Below, one piece after another: positions 55,102 through 64,000 of a stretch of 64,000 bases of DNA. Below the pieces are notes generated by a model. It was not told the DNA's origin. It saw nothing but the letters and a program-made list of their open reading frames with translations, and did no database searches. The position numbers and the translations under genes were made by a program. Position 1 is the stretch's first letter, and each line of letters begins with the position of its first letter. Source of the DNA: Ruegeria atlantica (lineage in GTDB: Bacteria; Pseudomonadota; Alphaproteobacteria; Rhodobacterales; Rhodobacteraceae); NCBI GenBank assembly GCA_013032095.1, contig WQBJ01000001.1:372001-436000 (forward strand). The letters run 5' to 3'.

Positions 55102-56040
55102 TCAGGCCCTCAGATCGGTTTGATCCACACCGATCCGGCTTATGTCATAGGGCGTGGTCCCGTAAATTTCACTGATCCAGTTGCCATAGAGCAGATGCGC
55201 ATGGCTGCGCCAACGGTTTTGCGGTGTCTGGCTCGGGTCGTTATCGGGATAGTAGTTTATCGGTACGTTGATCGGGGTACCGTTCGCTACGTCACGGTCG
55301 TATTCCTGCTTCAGCGTATCGCTGTCATACTCGAAATGATTGAAGATATAGAGCGCCCTGTGCTCTGGATCTTCCACCAGGCAGGGGCCGACATCTTCGC
55401 TGCCCAACAAAGTCTTCAACCCATCGGCAGTGTCAATCTCATCCTGCTTCATCTCGGTCCAGCGACTGACAGGGATCACGCAATCATCCGAAAACCCGCG
55501 CAGGAATGGCGAGGCCGGGTTTAGGTTTGCGTGACGGAAGCAGCCAAATGCCTTGGCGTCCAGCATGTACTTTTTGACACCGTGGAAGTGATTGATCATC
55601 GCCATGCCACCCCAGCAGACGCCAAAGGTGGAATGCACGTTGGTCTGGGTCCATTCGAACACTTCGCGAAGTTCGTCCCAGTAGGTGACGTCATCGAACT
55701 CCAGATGCTCGATCGGAGCTCCTGTGATAATCAGACCATCGAATTTCTCGTCCCGTACTTCCTGGAAAGGGCGATAGAACTCGGCCATATGCTCGGCGGC
55801 CGTGTTCTTGGTGCGATGCTCAGTCATGCGGATCAGCGATAGATCGATCTGCAATGGAGTCGCGCCGATGAGACGCGCAAACTGGTTCTCAGTTTGAATC
55901 TTCTTGGGCATGAGATTCAGTAACCCGATCCGCAGAGGGCGGATGTCCTGACGCATTGCCTGATCCTCGGCCATGACCGAGACGCCCTCTTTCGTGAGAA
56001 CGTCAAATGCGGGCAGGTCGGAGGGGATCTTGATCGGCAT
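55102..56040 (-). CDS. metAA: Homoserine O-acetyltransferase (MetA family)
   Basis: First committed step of methionine synthesis, acylating homoserine. The 312-aa protein begins [12 protein letters not shown]. The catalytic cysteine is in [10 protein letters not shown] near residue 142, and the His/Glu partners are in the C-terminal half ([11 protein letters not shown] near 235). The segment [10 protein letters not shown] near 110 has Glu at the position that selects acetyl-CoA; succinyl-CoA enzymes (E. coli) have Gly there. So acetyl is predicted. It is 40 bases downstream of a conserved P-loop gene on the same strand; this short gap holds no recognisable SAM riboswitch. Confidence 0.9.
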   Translation of the reverse strand: MPIKIPSDLPAFDVLTKEGVSVMAEDQAMRQDIRPLRIGLLNLMPKKIQTENQFARLIGATPLQIDLSLIRMTEHRTKNTAAEHMAEFYRPFQEVRDEKFDGLIITGAPIEHLEFDDVTYWDELREVFEWTQTNVHSTFGVCWGGMAMINHFHGVKKYMLDAKAFGCFRHANLNPASPFLRGFSDDCVIPVSRWTEMKQDEIDTADGLKTLLGSEDVGPCLVEDPEHRALYIFNHFEYDSDTLKQEYDRDVANGTPINVPINYYPDNDPSQTPQNRWRSHAHLLYGNWISEIYGTTPYDISRIGVDQTDLRA

Positions 56041-56079
56041 TAGGTGCAAGCCTTTGGAGTTACTGTGTAGAGGCGGTAA

Positions 56080-56952
56080 TTAAGCTCGGTTGGCGCGGGT
56101 CTCAAGGGTACGTTCGATCAACTCATCGAAATCACTGACGTCACGGATCTTGTGCATGTCATCCGCAGTGACCGTGACCCCCCAATTCTCGGCCATCGCC
56201 TGATAACGTGGCTGTCGATGCGCCAGAGCCTGGGCATAGGTCCAGCGGATAAAGGCGTCGGGGTCCACGTCCTCGTCCCGGCACTCATTCTGGGTAAGGT
56301 ATTCGTCCCAAACGCGGGTCAGGAATTCGGGCTGGTATGACATGGGCTTGGGGGCCTTGTCGAAACGGCGTACGAGTTCGGCAGTGTGATCCTCATCCCC
56401 CTTGATCCAGATCATTAGCGTGCGACTGGACAGTTCTGACAACACGTGATCGGTCGGATCGTTCGGATCGACCCATTCGCAGATGGATCCACCAGTGTCG
56501 CAGATAAAATGGGGGTACTGATACAGGTGCTGTGCGCGGTCGATAAAGTATTCAGTGTCCAGCAGGGCGTGAATTTCAGCCTGACGGAATTGCTCCTGCC
56601 TGCGGCGGTATTCCGGCAGGTCCAGACCACCCAATTCAGGGTTCCCAGGCTTGCCGAGATAGGCGGCAACGGGAGTCAGGTTCTCGAAAGAGATGTTCGA
56701 GCCGATGAAGATCGAATCTGACAGCAACAACTCGCGCAGAAACGGGACCTTCATCGCCTCGGCCTTGGCGTTGTCGGCGATGTATTCGCCCATATACCGG
56801 GTACCGATGCGGTAATCGATCGAGTAGTGGAACCAATCGCCGGAATCCCGCAGCACGTTCGAGACGTAGGTCTTGCCCAACCCAGACATGCCGAAGAACA
56901 GCACCTTCTTTCGCGGCGCATCGCGCCAGTCTTTTGCCGAGCTGTAGATCAT
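56080..56952 (-). CDS. Conserved P-loop ATPase of unknown function
   Basis: A protein of about 290 aa with a Walker A GMSGLGKT near residue 21 and a nucleoside/adenylate-kinase-like core (FFGMSGLGKTYVSNVLRDSG). A distinct SIFIGSNISFENLTPV segment lies near 84 and an HFICDTGGSICEW near 150 resembles a Walker B or catalytic loop. Family members occur in alphaproteobacteria, often near methionine genes, but their role is not known to me. An ATG at 56961 lies directly behind the purine stretch that serves as ribosome site, so 56952 is preferred. Confidence 0.75.
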   Translation of the reverse strand: MIYSSAKDWRDAPRKKVLFFGMSGLGKTYVSNVLRDSGDWFHYSIDYRIGTRYMGEYIADNAKAEAMKVPFLRELLLSDSIFIGSNISFENLTPVAAYLGKPGNPELGGLDLPEYRRRQEQFRQAEIHALLDTEYFIDRAQHLYQYPHFICDTGGSICEWVDPNDPTDHVLSELSSRTLMIWIKGDEDHTAELVRRFDKAPKPMSYQPEFLTRVWDEYLTQNECRDEDVDPDAFIRWTYAQALAHRQPRYQAMAENWGVTVTADDMHKIRDVSDFDELIERTLETRANRA

Positions 56953-57000
56953 GTCCGCCATCCCTTTTTCCGACCTAGCTAAAACGGGTAGCGCGCGGCG

Positions 57001-57897
57001 TCAATCGCGCGTGCCCGAGCGGTTTAGGATCAGCAGCCCCAGCGCAAGGATTGCGAAGCCCAGAAAGGCTTGAGGAGGTAGGGCTTCATCCCGTAGGACC
57101 GCGCCCAGAGCGATAGCGACAGGAGGGATGATCAGCGTGACAAGCATCAGGTTTCCCGCTCCGGCCATGGCAAGGACCCGGTAATACAGAAGATATGCCC
57201 CCGCAGTTGCGATCAGCGCATAATAGCCAATCGCGGTCCATGTAATCAGGGGCAGGTCCAGGCGGGGCACACCGTCGACCATCAGCGTGACGGGCAGGAT
57301 CAATACGGTCGACCCGGTTAGCATACCGGCCGCTGCAACAACTGGCGATAGATCCGACAGTGTCACGCGCGCCCAGGCACCGGCCAAAGCGTATGAAATT
57401 GTTCCGGTGATAATGGCCAGTTGCGCTGCGCTCTGAAGGTCAAAACTGGCGAAATTCCGAATCCCAATTGCAATCGCGACACCTAGAAAACCAAGTCCGA
57501 CTCCTACTGCTCTTGAGCGGGTCAAACGCTCATCCCGAAAAAAGAGCGCGGCGGTAATGACGCCGAAAATGGCCGTCATCGCATTCAGAATCGAGGTCAG
57601 GCCAGTCTCGATGTAAAGCTGTCCCCAAGCCATCAAGGAAAACGGTATTGCGTTATTGAGCAGGCCCATGGCGCCAAATGCAAACCAAACACGGGGACTG
57701 CGCGGCACAGGAAGCTTTCGAAAGAAAACGACGAACCAAAGCGCCAGCATAGCCCAAAAAACACGATGGAAGACTGAGGTCATAACCGGGATCGTGTCCA
57801 GAGCAATCCGGATCGATACGAACGAAGCACCCCAAATCACGCCGAGCAAAAGAAGCTCGGCCCATGCTTTTGGAGATAGATGTTTTTGTTTTGCCAT
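57001..57897 (-). CDS. EamA/DMT-family transporter
   Basis: Ten-helix drug/metabolite transporter (298 aa) with two EamA repeats, the first starting at LLLLGVIWGASFVSIRIAL (residues 14-32) and the second near 150 with AGAWARVTLSDLSP. The ATG at 57895-57897 is used because earlier in-frame ATGs extend into the porin gene. It is separated from the upstream porin gene by a strong terminator, so it has its own promoter. Substrate unknown; many relatives export amino acids or metabolites. Confidence 0.87.
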   Translation of the reverse strand: MAKQKHLSPKAWAELLLLGVIWGASFVSIRIALDTIPVMTSVFHRVFWAMLALWFVVFFRKLPVPRSPRVWFAFGAMGLLNNAIPFSLMAWGQLYIETGLTSILNAMTAIFGVITAALFFRDERLTRSRAVGVGLGFLGVAIAIGIRNFASFDLQSAAQLAIITGTISYALAGAWARVTLSDLSPVVAAAGMLTGSTVLILPVTLMVDGVPRLDLPLITWTAIGYYALIATAGAYLLYYRVLAMAGAGNLMLVTLIIPPVAIALGAVLRDEALPPQAFLGFAILALGLLILNRSGTRD

Positions 57898-57951
57898 GGC
57901 TCGTTTTCGCAGCAGGGACAATTCCTTTCGACCCGGAACTTGCGCAAAGAA

Positions 57952-57991
57952 AAACCCCGCCCGAGAGGGCGGGGTTTGACGATTTTTTTTT
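57952..57991 (-). terminator. Strong rho-independent terminator after FadL-like porin
   Basis: A perfect 11-bp stem, AAACCCCGCCC (57952-57962) with GGGCGGGGTTT (57967-57977), has a 4-base GAGA loop. On the minus strand it lies 24 bases downstream of the porin stop and is followed by TTTTCTTT; a run of nine Ts on the other side (57983-57991) makes it bidirectional. Confidence 0.85.
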
Positions 57992-58000
57992 CTACGCTGA

Positions 58001-59134
58001 TCAGCCCAGAGAATAAGTGATCTGGAATCCGACACTCCACGCGCTGTTGCCGCTGAATTCTCCGCCTGTGGTGGTCGTGGCATCACCAATGTCTGTGTAC
58101 CGGACACCGCCGGAAATCTGTGCGCGTTCCAGGGAGTATGTTCCGCCGAGTCCAAGGCTCCAGAATCCATCTGTCGGACCCAGGTTTGTAACTTCAGAGC
58201 CGGTAGAGGTTTCATACCCGGCCGTTACGGCCCCAGAGAACTGATCCGAGAACTGATACCCGAGACCCAGTGAATAGGTAAAAGTGTCATCTGCGTAGTC
58301 GACGAGGTTATCACCGACTATGTTGACATAGTTTGGCGGCGCAAACACAGTCTGCGGCCAATCCACCCATCGGATTGAACCAAACAGCAGTGTTTTGGGG
58401 GCTACACCAGTTTGGAAATCCAGGTTGATAGATTGTGGTGACTCGATCTCGGTTTCGGTTTCATCTGTGACAAGTATCGCAGTGGGCGGAAATACCGGCG
58501 GTACGAAGTTGAACGATTCAGTTTCGGAAATTTCATGCGTGATCTTTGAGTTGTAAGTCAGAGACACCCGTGCAGCAATTTCTGGCTTCTCCCACGCAAC
58601 GCCGACTACATATCCAAATGCAATATCGGAATCTGTGTCGACTTCGTAGCCCGCAGCGGCGGGTACCGCCACGTTGGCTTTCAAACGCTGTCCGCGCAGA
58701 CCGCCGATTGCGCTGAAGCCGCCGTCGAATTTATAGCGTATTAGTGCGGTGATTGCGTCTACATCTGCTTCGGCACGCAAAACATCCGTACGCCCACCAA
58801 ACGCCGCTGTAGGATTGATCGACAACGGGTAGTTGGATGGATACTCGATATCCGCGCCGAACGGCTCATCATAGATCAGCGCGAAATCCACCCTGTCCGA
58901 AAAAGAATGTTTATAGGCTAGATGCGGAGTGAAGAAATCTTTGGCCACGTTGCCGGAATCGACACCGTTCTGGCTACCGCTGACGTCCGGATTGGTATAG
59001 CCGAGACGGAATTGTACAACTGATCCCTCTTCAAACAGGATGTTGACGCCCTGTCCGCTGCGATCAAGACCGCCCGCATAAGCTCCTGTCGCCCCAACGC
59101 ATACTGCGCACGCCTGTAAAAGCGCTTTTTTCAT
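58001..59134 (-). CDS. OmpP1/FadL-family outer membrane transporter
   Basis: Outer-membrane beta-barrel (377 aa) for uptake of long-chain fatty acids or other hydrophobic compounds. A signal peptide (residues 1-20, ending TGAYA) precedes GGLDRSGQGVNILFEEG, the characteristic N-terminal hatch-like segment of this family. Alternating hydrophobic/polar strands continue to a C-terminal WSVGFQITYSLG, ending in an aromatic/Leu-Gly motif typical for barrel insertion. Shorter than E. coli FadL (446 aa). It is isolated between two EamA transporter genes with its own terminator. Confidence 0.85.
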   Translation of the reverse strand: MKKALLQACAVCVGATGAYAGGLDRSGQGVNILFEEGSVVQFRLGYTNPDVSGSQNGVDSGNVAKDFFTPHLAYKHSFSDRVDFALIYDEPFGADIEYPSNYPLSINPTAAFGGRTDVLRAEADVDAITALIRYKFDGGFSAIGGLRGQRLKANVAVPAAAGYEVDTDSDIAFGYVVGVAWEKPEIAARVSLTYNSKITHEISETESFNFVPPVFPPTAILVTDETETEIESPQSINLDFQTGVAPKTLLFGSIRWVDWPQTVFAPPNYVNIVGDNLVDYADDTFTYSLGLGYQFSDQFSGAVTAGYETSTGSEVTNLGPTDGFWSLGLGGTYSLERAQISGGVRYTDIGDATTTTGGEFSGNSAWSVGFQITYSLG

Positions 59135-59257
59135 TGTGTCCTCCCTTAAGGTTTCTTCAGGTCTGATCCAATTGTCGAGTGGTGGAGATCGACCTGCCTT
59201 GTGGTGCTCGATACTTTCTTAAGCCTTGTTTAACCGTCAACTGGTGACGGTGCGTTA

Positions 59258-60160
59258 CTACTGGCGAGAGTGTCTCGATTCTGTTGCCAAACTGTTACGA
59301 TTCTCTGCCTGAACGTTCAGAAAAATACCGGTGAAGATCACAGCAGCTCCCAAAAGGGTCCAGAGATCTATGGGTTCGTGATACAGAATCGCTCCAACCA
59401 CAGCGATTGTTGGCAGGCGCGCAAAATCGAACGGAACCACAACAGTGGCCGGGGCGATGGCAAGCGCGTTCGTGATGCAGTAGTGGGCCAGCAAACCCGC
59501 TAACCCCACAAGTAAGAGGAAGGGTGCCGAACTGATCGTCGGTAAGGTTATCTGCCCGTCAACCCCGGCGGCGATCAATCCAAGGACGGCCTGCATGACT
59601 GTCAGCCAGAACATAATGCAGCCGATGCTGGCAAATCGCGTTAGGCTCTTTGTTGAAATGGTTGTCAGAGCAAAGAAAACAGCAGACAGAGCGGCGGTTA
59701 GTAGGCCTGTACTCAGTGGGACGGCACCAGGGCGGGTGACGATCAGAATACCGGCAAATCCAATCAAGGCGGATAGTACGCGGACAGGGGTCAGCCGTTC
59801 TCCCAGCAACAGCGGGGACAACAGAATCACCCAGATTGGTTGCGTAAACTCCAGCGCGAAAACCTGAGCCAGAGGAATGACCGAGACCGCATAAAACCAA
59901 AGGTTTTGACCGGTGAAGTGCATCAGATTTCGAATCCCGTGCAAGCCGAGCCGATAGGTCGAAACCTGATGCCAATTTCGCGTCAGGGTCAGAATCAGTG
60001 CCACTACACAAATGCCGACGAGACTGCGATAGAACATGATTTCGAAGGTATCATGCGTCACGCTCAGCTCTCGCCCAGCGACGGCCATGGACGAGAAAGA
60101 CGCAATCGCCCCTGTCATCCAAAGTGCGGCCTTGCCGATCTGCGGTTTGCTACTGTCCAT
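59258..60160 (-). CDS. EamA/DMT-family transporter
   Basis: A 300-aa ten-helix exporter with two EamA repeats, the first starting at WMTGAIASFSSMAVAGREL and the second with TTISTKSLTRFASIGCIMF near 165. The HGIRNLMHFTGQNLWFYAVS segment near 75 is typical of the RhtA/PecM-like branch. The stop is 122 bases upstream of the porin start on the same strand. No substrate can be assigned from the sequence. Confidence 0.87.
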   Translation of the reverse strand: MDSSKPQIGKAALWMTGAIASFSSMAVAGRELSVTHDTFEIMFYRSLVGICVVALILTLTRNWHQVSTYRLGLHGIRNLMHFTGQNLWFYAVSVIPLAQVFALEFTQPIWVILLSPLLLGERLTPVRVLSALIGFAGILIVTRPGAVPLSTGLLTAALSAVFFALTTISTKSLTRFASIGCIMFWLTVMQAVLGLIAAGVDGQITLPTISSAPFLLLVGLAGLLAHYCITNALAIAPATVVVPFDFARLPTIAVVGAILYHEPIDLWTLLGAAVIFTGIFLNVQAENRNSLATESRHSRQ

Positions 60161-60230
60161 GCTCCAGCCTGCGGGAATCGCGGAATTTCTACTTGAAACC
60201 TATGGGTTTCTGGCAGGACTTAAACAAAAA

Positions 60231-60256
60231 AAAGCCGGGGCAAAGCCCGGCCTTTT
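60231..60256 (-). terminator. Terminator after guaA
   Basis: GCCGGG (60234-60239) and CCCGGC (60246-60251) form the core of a hairpin flanked by AAA/TTT runs. On the minus strand it lies just 3 bases after the guaA stop and is followed by eight Ts. It can also act on the plus strand. Confidence 0.85.
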
Positions 60257-60258
60257 TG

Positions 60259-61818
60259 TCATTCCCACTCGATGGTTCCCGGAGGTTTCGAGGTGATGTC
60301 ATATGTGCATCGGTTAATGCCTTTGACCTCATTGATGATCCGTGTGGCGGTTTCGCCGAGGAATTCATGGCTGAACGGGTAATAGTCCGCCGTCATGCCG
60401 TCTACTGACGTCACGGCACGAAGGGCGCAGGCGTAGTCGTATGTGCGGCCATCGCCCATTACACCAACGGTGCGGACGGGGAGAATCGCCACAAATGCCT
60501 GCCAGATGTCGTCATATAGGCCGTGTTTGCGAATCTGGTCGATATAAATTGCGTCCGCTTCGCGGAGGATTTCCAGCTTCTCACGAGTGATCTCGCCCGG
60601 GCAACGGATCGCCAGACCCGGCCCGGGGAAGGGGTGGCGGCCGATAAAGCTGTCGGGCAGGCCAAGTTCTCGACCCAAGGCGCGAACTTCGTCTTTGAAC
60701 AGCTCACGCAGCGGCTCGACCAGTTTGAGACCCATTTTTTCTGGTAGCCCGCCAACATTGTGGTGCGACTTGATAGTGACGGAGGGACCGCCCGAGAACG
60801 AAACCGATTCGATCACGTCGGGGTACAGCGTGCCTTGGGCAAGGAACTCGGCGCCTTCGATGGTGTCCGCGTGCTTCTGGAACACGTCGATGAAGAGCTT
60901 TCCGATGATCTTGCGTTTGGTTTCGGGGTCAGATTGGCCGTCCAGTTCACCCAGGAACAATTCGCTTTCATCCGCGTGGATCAGCTGAATGTTGTAGTTG
61001 TCGCGGAACATGCCGACAACTTCTTGCGCCTCGTTCTTGCGCAGCAGCCCGTGGTCGACGAACACACAAGTCAGCTGATCGCCAATCGCTTCGTGGATGA
61101 GGATCGCCGCAACCGAGCTGTCTACGCCGCCGGACAATCCGCAGATGACCTTTTTGTCGCCTACCTGTTCGCGAATCTTGCGGATCATCTCGTCGCGATA
61201 GGCACCCATGGTCCAATCGCCACTGAACCCGGCCAGTTTCACGAAGTTCTCATACAGCTTCGCGCCCTTGGGTGTGTGATGCACCTCGGGGTGGAACTGG
61301 ACCGCATAGAAGTGACGGTTGGTGTCCGCGGTGATCGCGAATGGCGCGTTGGGCGACGTGCCGAACACTTCGAAACCCGGGGCGATTTCGCTGACGTGGT
61401 CGCCGTGGCTCATCCAGACTTGCTCGTCGCCCTCGGCAAACCAGCCGCCCAGAATGTCCAGCTGACCTTTCGGAGTGACAAAGGCACGACCGAATTCGGC
61501 GGTGCCATGGCCGCTTTCGACCTTGCCGCCCAGTTGATGCATCATCACCTGCTGGCCGTAGCAAATGCCCAAGATAGGCACGCCATAGTCGAATATTTCT
61601 TGCGGAGCGCGGGGCGATCCCTCTCGCGTTACGCTGTCCGGCCCGCCCGAGAAGATCAAGGCCTTGGGCGCCATTTCACGCACAAAGTCCATCGTGACAT
61701 TCTGGTAGGGGTGGATTTCGCAATAGACATTCAACTCGCGCAGGCGGCGTGCGATCAGCTGCGTCACCTGGCTGCCGAAGTCTATGATAAGAAGGCGGTC
61801 GTGGGATGTCTGGCTCAT
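60259..61818 (-). CDS. guaA: GMP synthase (glutamine-hydrolysing)
   Basis: Converts XMP, ATP and glutamine to GMP in purine synthesis. The N-terminal class I amidotransferase has the nucleophilic cysteine in [10 protein letters not shown] near residue 87 and the His-Glu pair in VQFHPEVHH near 175. The ATP-pyrophosphatase P-loop is [10 protein letters not shown] near 232, and the C-terminal dimerisation domain ends with PPGTIEWE, the conserved XMP-binding tail. Length (519 aa) is normal. A terminator follows directly, and the gene is divergent from a GNAT gene 81 bases away. Confidence 0.96.
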   Translation of the reverse strand: MSQTSHDRLLIIDFGSQVTQLIARRLRELNVYCEIHPYQNVTMDFVREMAPKALIFSGGPDSVTREGSPRAPQEIFDYGVPILGICYGQQVMMHQLGGKVESGHGTAEFGRAFVTPKGQLDILGGWFAEGDEQVWMSHGDHVSEIAPGFEVFGTSPNAPFAITADTNRHFYAVQFHPEVHHTPKGAKLYENFVKLAGFSGDWTMGAYRDEMIRKIREQVGDKKVICGLSGGVDSSVAAILIHEAIGDQLTCVFVDHGLLRKNEAQEVVGMFRDNYNIQLIHADESELFLGELDGQSDPETKRKIIGKLFIDVFQKHADTIEGAEFLAQGTLYPDVIESVSFSGGPSVTIKSHHNVGGLPEKMGLKLVEPLRELFKDEVRALGRELGLPDSFIGRHPFPGPGLAIRCPGEITREKLEILREADAIYIDQIRKHGLYDDIWQAFVAILPVRTVGVMGDGRTYDYACALRAVTSVDGMTADYYPFSHEFLGETATRIINEVKGINRCTYDITSKPPGTIEWE

Positions 61819-61899
61819 GACTGGCTCTTAGGTCGCGCGGCAGCTATGTGCAAGCGTTATGAGGGCGTTTTAAGCCAGTTGTAGAGGGAGATCGGATCA

Positions 61900-62337
61900 A
61901 TGGCCGCTATTCGTTTCGTGAATGCGACACAGGAAGATGTCGAAGCGATCACCGATTGTATAGCGGCGGCATATGCAAAGGCACGTGAAACTATATCCGA
62001 TCTGCCTGACGTGACTGCGGGTGTTGAGCAGGAAATTGCGGACCATCAAGTGGTTCTGGCCTGGACTGAGGTCGGGCTGGGTGGTGTGATCATCTATTCT
62101 CAATCAAACGACGCGCTTAAAGTAATCAACCTAGCAGTAGCGCCGCAAGCGCAAAGGCAGGGGATCGCAGGGAAATTACTGAAAATCGCTGAGGACGCAG
62201 CCCGTCGGAACGGCTGTACTCACTTGATTTTGCGGACGCACCGCCTGATGCAGGACACACGCGCGATCTACGCTCATCTGGGGTGGTGCGAAACAGAGGT
62301 CGCCGGAAGTTCGGTCGCGATGACCAAATACCTATAA
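61900..62337 (+). CDS. GNAT-family N-acetyltransferase
   Basis: A 145-aa acetyl-CoA-dependent acetyltransferase. The acetyl-CoA loop (motif A) is in LAVAPQAQRQGIAGKLL at about 76-92 (Q/R-x-x-G-x-A/G pattern), followed by EDAARRNGCTHLILRTHRLM. The fold is complete. The ATG has GGGAG upstream within about 15 bases (AGAGGGAGATCGGATCA). Substrate unknown, as for most of the family. Confidence 0.85.
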   Translation: MAAIRFVNATQEDVEAITDCIAAAYAKARETISDLPDVTAGVEQEIADHQVVLAWTEVGLGGVIIYSQSNDALKVINLAVAPQAQRQGIAGKLLKIAEDAARRNGCTHLILRTHRLMQDTRAIYAHLGWCETEVAGSSVAMTKYL

Positions 62338-62345
62338 CCCGGCAT

Positions 62346-63047
62346 TTACCCCATTGATTCAGACTTTTCGCTTCCACGGCTCGACGCGCGCTGTCCGTCC
62401 GCCCGGTAGCTCCAGATCGCAATCACTGACCAGCACAGAATGTAGAAAACTCCGATGACAATCAAAGCCTCACCGGGGATGGGGCCGACGTCAGCCCGAT
62501 CGACGGCTTGTGCGAAATTCTCAACCGACGTTGGGTGGACCGAGAGCTTAACGCCGAAAGCAAGGCTCTGAATCAGCAAAATCCATAGGTAGTTTCTGCG
62601 AATTCTGCGCCCGATCGCGATCATCAGGCTGACGTGATAGTGCGGGTGCAGGTAATCTTCGGCCAGCACCTTCTGCCAGTTTTCCTCCATATGAAGATCA
62701 CCGTCATATAGCAGGGGCGCATAAAAATGTGTTTCCGGCCACCTGGCCCGTGCGCGCCACACATTGAAATATCTATAGCGACGCGCCTCGAGCGTCAGGA
62801 ACAGGATGATCAGAACGCCGACAAGTACTAATGGTAAAGGTCAAGCTTCGGGAGAAGAGAAGGAAATCGACAGTGCAACGCCCAATGTCACAACGGCCCA
62901 GTTTGTTGTCGTGTCCAAACGAGTACGCCAAATGGTGCTGCGGTATACTTCACTTCGGTACAAGTGTGCGACAGCACCCATTTCGGCCGCATCAAGGGTT
63001 TTCCGTTCAAACTCGGGCCGCGGCGTCGCCTGATTTTCAGTCGTCAT
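62346..63047 (-). pseudogene. DUF2270 membrane protein interrupted by an in-frame TGA
   Basis: One continuous minus-strand frame reads LDAAEMGAVAHLYRSEVYRS and ISFSSPEA, then TGA at 62841-62843, then PLPLVLVGVLIILFLTLEAR and YRYFNVWRARAR, and on to the stop at 62346. Without the stop it would be a 233-residue DUF2270 protein with membrane helices in the middle and C-terminal parts. No frameshift is needed: a single base (probably TCA to TGA, Ser to stop) breaks it. Alternatives are sequencing error or read-through. Confidence in the split is high because both halves are in the same frame and clearly one family. Confidence 0.82.
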
Positions 63048-63202
63048 TGTGCTATCATGCCCGGACAAGGCAAAACGGTCAAAGTCTTAGAGTTGACTTG
63101 TACATGTCGCTTTTACCCCCAGAGCGCCGTAAACCATATGCTGACACCCTGGGCGCTCCTGTAACAAAATGGTCAATCTAACCAACCACACGGGATTTTC
63201 TC

Positions 63203-64000
63203 ATGGCAGAGGCAAACACCCGGCGCAGGGCAAGAGGTGGCGGTGGCGCTGCCCGCCGGGCCGAACGTACCGCAGTTCGCATCGAAACCGCGAAATACAT
63301 CGAACGGAATATTCCGAACTTCGAGGTTCTCAACGAAGAGGCGTTGGAAATCATTGAAACCAACGCGGAAACCATTCTGGCCGAAGTCGGCGTCAACTTT
63401 GTTGACAATCCTGCGGCTTTGGAGCGCTGGAAAGACGCCGGAGCCGACATAGACGGCGAGCGCGTCCGCATTCCACGTGGCTTGGCGCGTGAGCTGATCA
63501 AAACTGCGCCCAGCCAGTTCACCCAGCATGCTCGCAACCCCGAGAAATCGGTTGTTATCGGTGGTCGCAATCTGGTTCTTGCCCCAGTCTACGGCCCTCC
63601 GTTCGTGCGCGATGCTCAGGGTGGTCGTCGTTATGCGACAATGGACGATTTCAACAAGTTCGTGAAACTCGCCTATATGTCCAAGTGGCTGCACCACTCG
63701 GGCGGCACAGTGTGTGAACCGACGGATGTCCCGGTCAATAAACGTCACCTGGATATGTTGATGGCTCACATGACCCTGTCGGATAAGCCGTTCATGGGTT
63801 CGGTCACTGACCCCAGCCGTGCGCAGGATTCGGTTGAAATGTGTGAGATTCTGTTCGGCAAAGAGTTCGTTCAGGAAAACACTGTCATGACCTCGCTGAC
63901 GAACATCAACTCGCCGATGACTTTCGACGACGTGATGATGGGGTCGCTCGAAGTTTATGCCAAGAATAACCAAGCCTGCATCATCTCGCCCTTCATCGTG
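63203..64000 (+). CDS. Trimethylamine methyltransferase (MttB) family protein, 5' part
   Basis: The frame is open from the ATG at 63203 to the window edge (266 codons visible). An Arg-rich N-terminus (about 1-28) leads into the MttB-family domain: LNEEALEIIETNAETILAEV near 43, the FVDNPAALERWKDAGADIDG segment, VIGGRNLVLAPVYGPPFVRD near 120, and HSGGTVCEPTDVP near 170. In bacteria lacking pyrrolysine, such proteins act on glycine betaine, proline betaine or carnitine with a corrinoid partner rather than on trimethylamine. Whether the Pyl position is present cannot be seen here. It fits the methylated-amine theme of the window. Confidence 0.88.
   Translation, partial: MAEANTRRRARGGGGAARRAERTAVRIETAKYIERNIPNFEVLNEEALEIIETNAETILAEVGVNFVDNPAALERWKDAGADIDGERVRIPRGLARELIKTAPSQFTQHARNPEKSVVIGGRNLVLAPVYGPPFVRDAQGGRRYATMDDFNKFVKLAYMSKWLHHSGGTVCEPTDVPVNKRHLDMLMAHMTLSDKPFMGSVTDPSRAQDSVEMCEILFGKEFVQENTVMTSLTNINSPMTFDDVMMGSLEVYAKNNQACIISPFIV

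Noticed and set aside
56041..56079. Possible SAM-II-type riboswitch before metA
   Set aside because: The 39-base gap is too short, and the conserved SAM-II core is not visible.
60760..61884. A 374-codon open frame antisense to guaA
   Set aside because: It is a shadow of the conserved guaA reading frame. It has no family features and no supported ribosome site.
62841..62843. TGA in the DUF2270 frame read as selenocysteine
   Set aside because: The position is expected to be a small polar residue, no cysteine-containing redox motif surrounds it, and no SECIS-like hairpin was recognised.

Overview
The window looks like a chromosomal segment from a marine alphaproteobacterium of the Rhodobacterales, Roseobacter group. 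This is inferred from gene content and order: a photolyase-cfa-trgA-trgB-cysK run, a soxBDAG sarcosine oxidase operon, creatinase, ectoine-hydrolase-like and MttB-like genes, and protein sequences that read as typical of that clade. No plasmid, phage or insertion-sequence gene was found. One tRNA gene (Ser, GGA) is present, and there is no rRNA operon or CRISPR array.

Layout. 1-2.8 kb: end of a peptide/opine-type ABC transporter (permease and Tat-exported binding protein). 3.1-6.3 kb: miaA, pyrH and a cysteine-desulfurase-like PLP enzyme with a structured leader. 6.3-14.2 kb: a stress block on one strand (photolyase, cyclopropane fatty acid synthase, tellurite-resistance genes trgA-trgB, cysK and an MscS-type channel), preceded by a good match to an RpoE/ChrR (singlet-oxygen) promoter. 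14.3-17.1 kb: tRNA-Ser, then an AGCS symporter overlapping glutaminase. 17.1-19.8 kb: a reductase operon divergent from a LysR regulator. 19.9-25 kb: aspartate 4-decarboxylase and its AspT exchanger, facing a second AspT-like gene. 25.2-28.9 kb: a TetR-controlled Rieske oxygenase/reductase operon with two near-identical palindromes at the regulator's start. 28.9-33.5 kb: a decayed alkylsulfatase end, a YrbL-like protein, a LysR/hydrolase divergent pair and a GlxA-type AraC regulator.

33.5-50.8 kb is a block for methylated and osmolyte-type nitrogen compounds: soxGADB, a DUF1989 protein, an ArgE-like deacetylase overlapping a DoeA-like ectoine hydrolase, a diaminopropionate-ammonia-lyase-like enzyme, a broken eutA-like gene, and a PotABCD-type transporter in line with creatinase. 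Creatinase makes sarcosine and urea, and the sox operon can oxidise sarcosine, so uptake, hydrolysis and N-demethylation of creatine or relatives could all be encoded here. The window ends inside a MttB-family (trimethylamine/betaine methyltransferase-like) gene, which fits the same theme.

51-64 kb: a truncated globin overlapping a class III adenylate cyclase (a candidate gas-sensing pair), TetR, polyphosphate kinase 2, a hydrolase, metA with the acetyl-CoA-type residue, a conserved P-loop protein, two EamA exporters flanking a FadL-like porin, guaA, a GNAT acetyltransferase and a DUF2270 gene split by an in-frame TGA. The most interesting items are the globin-cyclase pair, the alternative hairpins before the PLP enzyme, the RpoE-type promoter, the twin TetR operators, and the sarcosine oxidase delta subunit that lacks the usual zinc-binding cysteines.
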